Shown here in pieces: positions 12,182-13,555 of a stretch of DNA of 13,555 bases. The stretch lies in assembly GCA_012523605.1 (NCBI GenBank), contig JAAYTY010000188.1, positions 1 to 13,555 on the forward strand. The letters are read 5' to 3'. Source of the DNA: Candidatus Fermentibacterota bacterium (GTDB lineage: Bacteria; Fermentibacterota; Fermentibacteria; Fermentibacterales; Fermentibacteraceae). Position 1 is the first letter of the stretch. Each line of letters begins with the position of its first letter. A program made the translations under genes and the position numbers. Under the pieces are notes generated by a model that was not told the DNA's origin, did not search any database, and saw only the letters and a list, made by a program, of their open reading frames with translations.

Positions 12182-13287
12182 TGCGGATCTTCGCAGTCGC
12201 CGGGGAACCATCCGGCGATCTCCGTGCCGCAGAGGTCGTCACGCATCTGGTCGGCGCTCACGGCGCAACGATCTCCGGGATGGGCGGCCGGCACATGGCC
12301 TCGGCCGGCGCCGAGATAATCCATGACATCTCAGGCTGTGCAGTGATGGGATTCGGAGAGGTGCTCGGCTCCCTCGCGAGGTTCGCGCGCCTCGAGAAGG
12401 CCCTGCGGGCGGCCTGCCTGGCCTTCCGGCCCGATGCCGTCCTCCTGGTGGACTATCCGGGATTCAACCTGAGGTTCGCCGCCTGGGCCTCCAGGGCCGG
12501 CTTCAGAGTCTTCTACTACGTGTCGCCTCAGCTGTGGGCGTGGGGCGGCTGGAGGCTCTCGAAGGTGGCTAGGCATGTCGATCTCATGATCACGCTCTTC
12601 TCTTTCGAGGCCGACTTCTACGCCGGGAGGGGAATCAGGGTGTTCTGGGCGGGTCACCCTCTCGTGGATGCGGTCAAAGACACCTCGCCGGGGGGGAACA
12701 GACTGGCCCTCCTGCCAGGCAGCAGGGCGCAGGAGGTGTCGAGGCTCCTGCCTGTGATGCTCTCGTGCGCGGGGAGCCTGTGGAGGCAGGGGCTTGTCGA
12801 GGGTGCCGACATTGCGGTATCGGACGCCCTCGACCGGCGTTTCTATCGGGAAGCCGAATCGGAGCCCTTCGCGAGGCTGGTGGATGGAACCGGGCCTGCC
12901 CTGGAGAATGCCGCCGCGGCACTGGTGTGCTCGGGCACGGCTACGCTCGAGGCGGCTCTGCGCATGATTCCGTTCGTAGTGATGTACAGGACCTCTCCGG
13001 CGACCTATGCCGCGGCCCGCCTGCTCGTGAGAGGTGTCGACGGGATATGCCTGGCCAACATAGTGGCCGGCCGCCGGGTGGCGCCTGAGCTGCTCCAGGG
13101 CAGGGCAACCGCTCCGCTGGCCGAAACCGAACTTGTGCCACTCCTGCCGGGAGGCCGCGCGAGATCCGCTGCGCTGGAGGCCATGGGCAGGGTGAGGAGC
13201 GCCCTGGGCCCGCCGGGAGGGGCAGCGAGGGCGGCGGCGAGAATAGCCCTCGAACTGGGCGGAAAGGTCGATCCCTGCCTGATCTGA
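12181..13287 (+). CDS. lpxB: Lipid-A-disaccharide synthase
   Basis: 368 residues, typical for LpxB, a GT19 glycosyltransferase at the inner face of the cytoplasmic membrane. It joins UDP-2,3-diacylglucosamine and lipid X to form the lipid A disaccharide. Seen are the N-terminal AGEPSGD (7-13), MGFGEVL, VDYPGFNLR, YVSPQLWAWGGWR, WAGHPLVD, LLPGSRAQEV and the C-terminal SGTATLEAAL. It starts on the last base of the oxidoreductase stop and is followed by an acyltransferase. Its presence shows that the organism makes, or descends from one making, lipid A and an outer membrane. No lpxA, lpxC, lpxD or lpxK is visible in the window. Assignment is firm. Confidence 0.95.
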   Translation: MRIFAVAGEPSGDLRAAEVVTHLVGAHGATISGMGGRHMASAGAEIIHDISGCAVMGFGEVLGSLARFARLEKALRAACLAFRPDAVLLVDYPGFNLRFAAWASRAGFRVFYYVSPQLWAWGGWRLSKVARHVDLMITLFSFEADFYAGRGIRVFWAGHPLVDAVKDTSPGGNRLALLPGSRAQEVSRLLPVMLSCAGSLWRQGLVEGADIAVSDALDRRFYREAESEPFARLVDGTGPALENAAAALVCSGTATLEAALRMIPFVVMYRTSPATYAAARLLVRGVDGICLANIVAGRRVAPELLQGRATAPLAETELVPLLPGGRARSAALEAMGRVRSALGPPGGAARAAARIALELGGKVDPCLI

Positions 13288-13319
13288 CCGCGATCGCCGG
13301 AACCGCCGGCAGGCTTCTC

Positions 13320-13555
13320 GTGACCCTGCTGGGTCTGTCGTGGAGGATCGAATATCTGCGCCCTCCGGGCGGCAGGTCTGGCCGCCCGAGGGGAAGGCCG
13401 GTTCTGTACTCCTTCTGGCATGGCAGGCAGCTTCCCCTGATCTTCACGCACAGGCGCGAGGGCGTAACGGTGCTGGTGAGTTCCCACAGGGACGGCGAGT
13501 ATGTCGCGCGGGTCCTCGAGGCGATGGGCTTCCCCACCATAAGGGGTTCGACCAC
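13320..13555 (+). CDS. DUF374/LPLAT-type acyltransferase, N-terminal part (runs off the right edge)
   Basis: Seventy-eight codons are visible in an open frame. They encode a hydrophobic start (VTLLGLSWRIEYLRP), then VLYSFWHGRQLPLIF, VTVLVSSHRDGEYVARVLEAMGF and PTIRGST, which match the DUF374 branch of lysophospholipid acyltransferases (pattern FWHGR, SxHxDGE, RGSS). Members are associated with LPS or lipid A acylation at the inner membrane, which fits the position after lpxB. No ATG is available. GTG at 13320 has a weak AGG six bases upstream. CTG at 13284 would give a CTGA overlap with the lpxB stop and a longer N-terminal helix, but has no ribosome binding site at good distance. The start is therefore uncertain; the family call is good; the substrate is unknown. 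Confidence 0.8.
   Translation, partial: MTLLGLSWRIEYLRPPGGRSGRPRGRPVLYSFWHGRQLPLIFTHRREGVTVLVSSHRDGEYVARVLEAMGFPTIRGST

Overview
The window reads as a gene-dense stretch of GC-rich chromosome from a Gram-negative bacterium. The Gram-negative call rests on lpxB (lipid A), a heptose phosphatase (gmhB), D-Ala-D-Ala ligase and several exported proteins. An M1 peptidase ends in a FlgD/Por-type C-terminal domain of the kind common in the FCB superphylum and related candidate phyla. I infer an uncultivated FCB-like lineage, but cannot name a genus. I see no mobile element, CRISPR array, rRNA or tRNA.

Layout, left to right. (1) 1-887, minus strand: a small exported PPC-like protein overlaps by one base the start of xseA (exonuclease VII large subunit), which runs off the left edge. 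(2) 888-1359: a divergent intergenic region with a promoter facing each way and about 350 bases of non-coding, hairpin- and G-run-containing sequence. (3) 1360-4835, plus strand: a nucleoside kinase of the PRK/uridine kinase family with a ThrRS-like N-terminal part, overlapping by one base a secreted M1 metallopeptidase. (4) 4856-5589, minus strand: a SpoU/TrmH-type RNA methyltransferase followed by a possible 59-residue protein. (5) 5588-6913, plus strand: a short ComEC lacking the metallo-beta-lactamase domain. Its ATG shares two bases with the opposing methyltransferase ATG, and its 3' end overlaps the convergent gene. (6) 6885-9100, minus strand: a three-gene unit of GalE-like sugar epimerase, gmhB and a membrane-anchored Ig-like protein. 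(7) 9218-13555, plus strand: a compact unit of ddl, a threonine aldolase-like PLP enzyme, a Gfo/Idh/MocA oxidoreductase, lpxB and a DUF374-type acyltransferase cut by the right edge.

Functionally, the right half is about the cell envelope: peptidoglycan precursor (ddl), lipid A (lpxB, probably the oxidoreductase and acyltransferase) and LPS core or surface sugars (gmhB, epimerase). The left half mixes DNA repair, nucleotide salvage, exported proteins and RNA modification. Genes are tightly packed, with TGATG junctions and short overlaps.

The most useful non-gene observation is a promoter architecture shared by two distant genes and partly by a third. I did not find a convincing undescribed multi-gene system.
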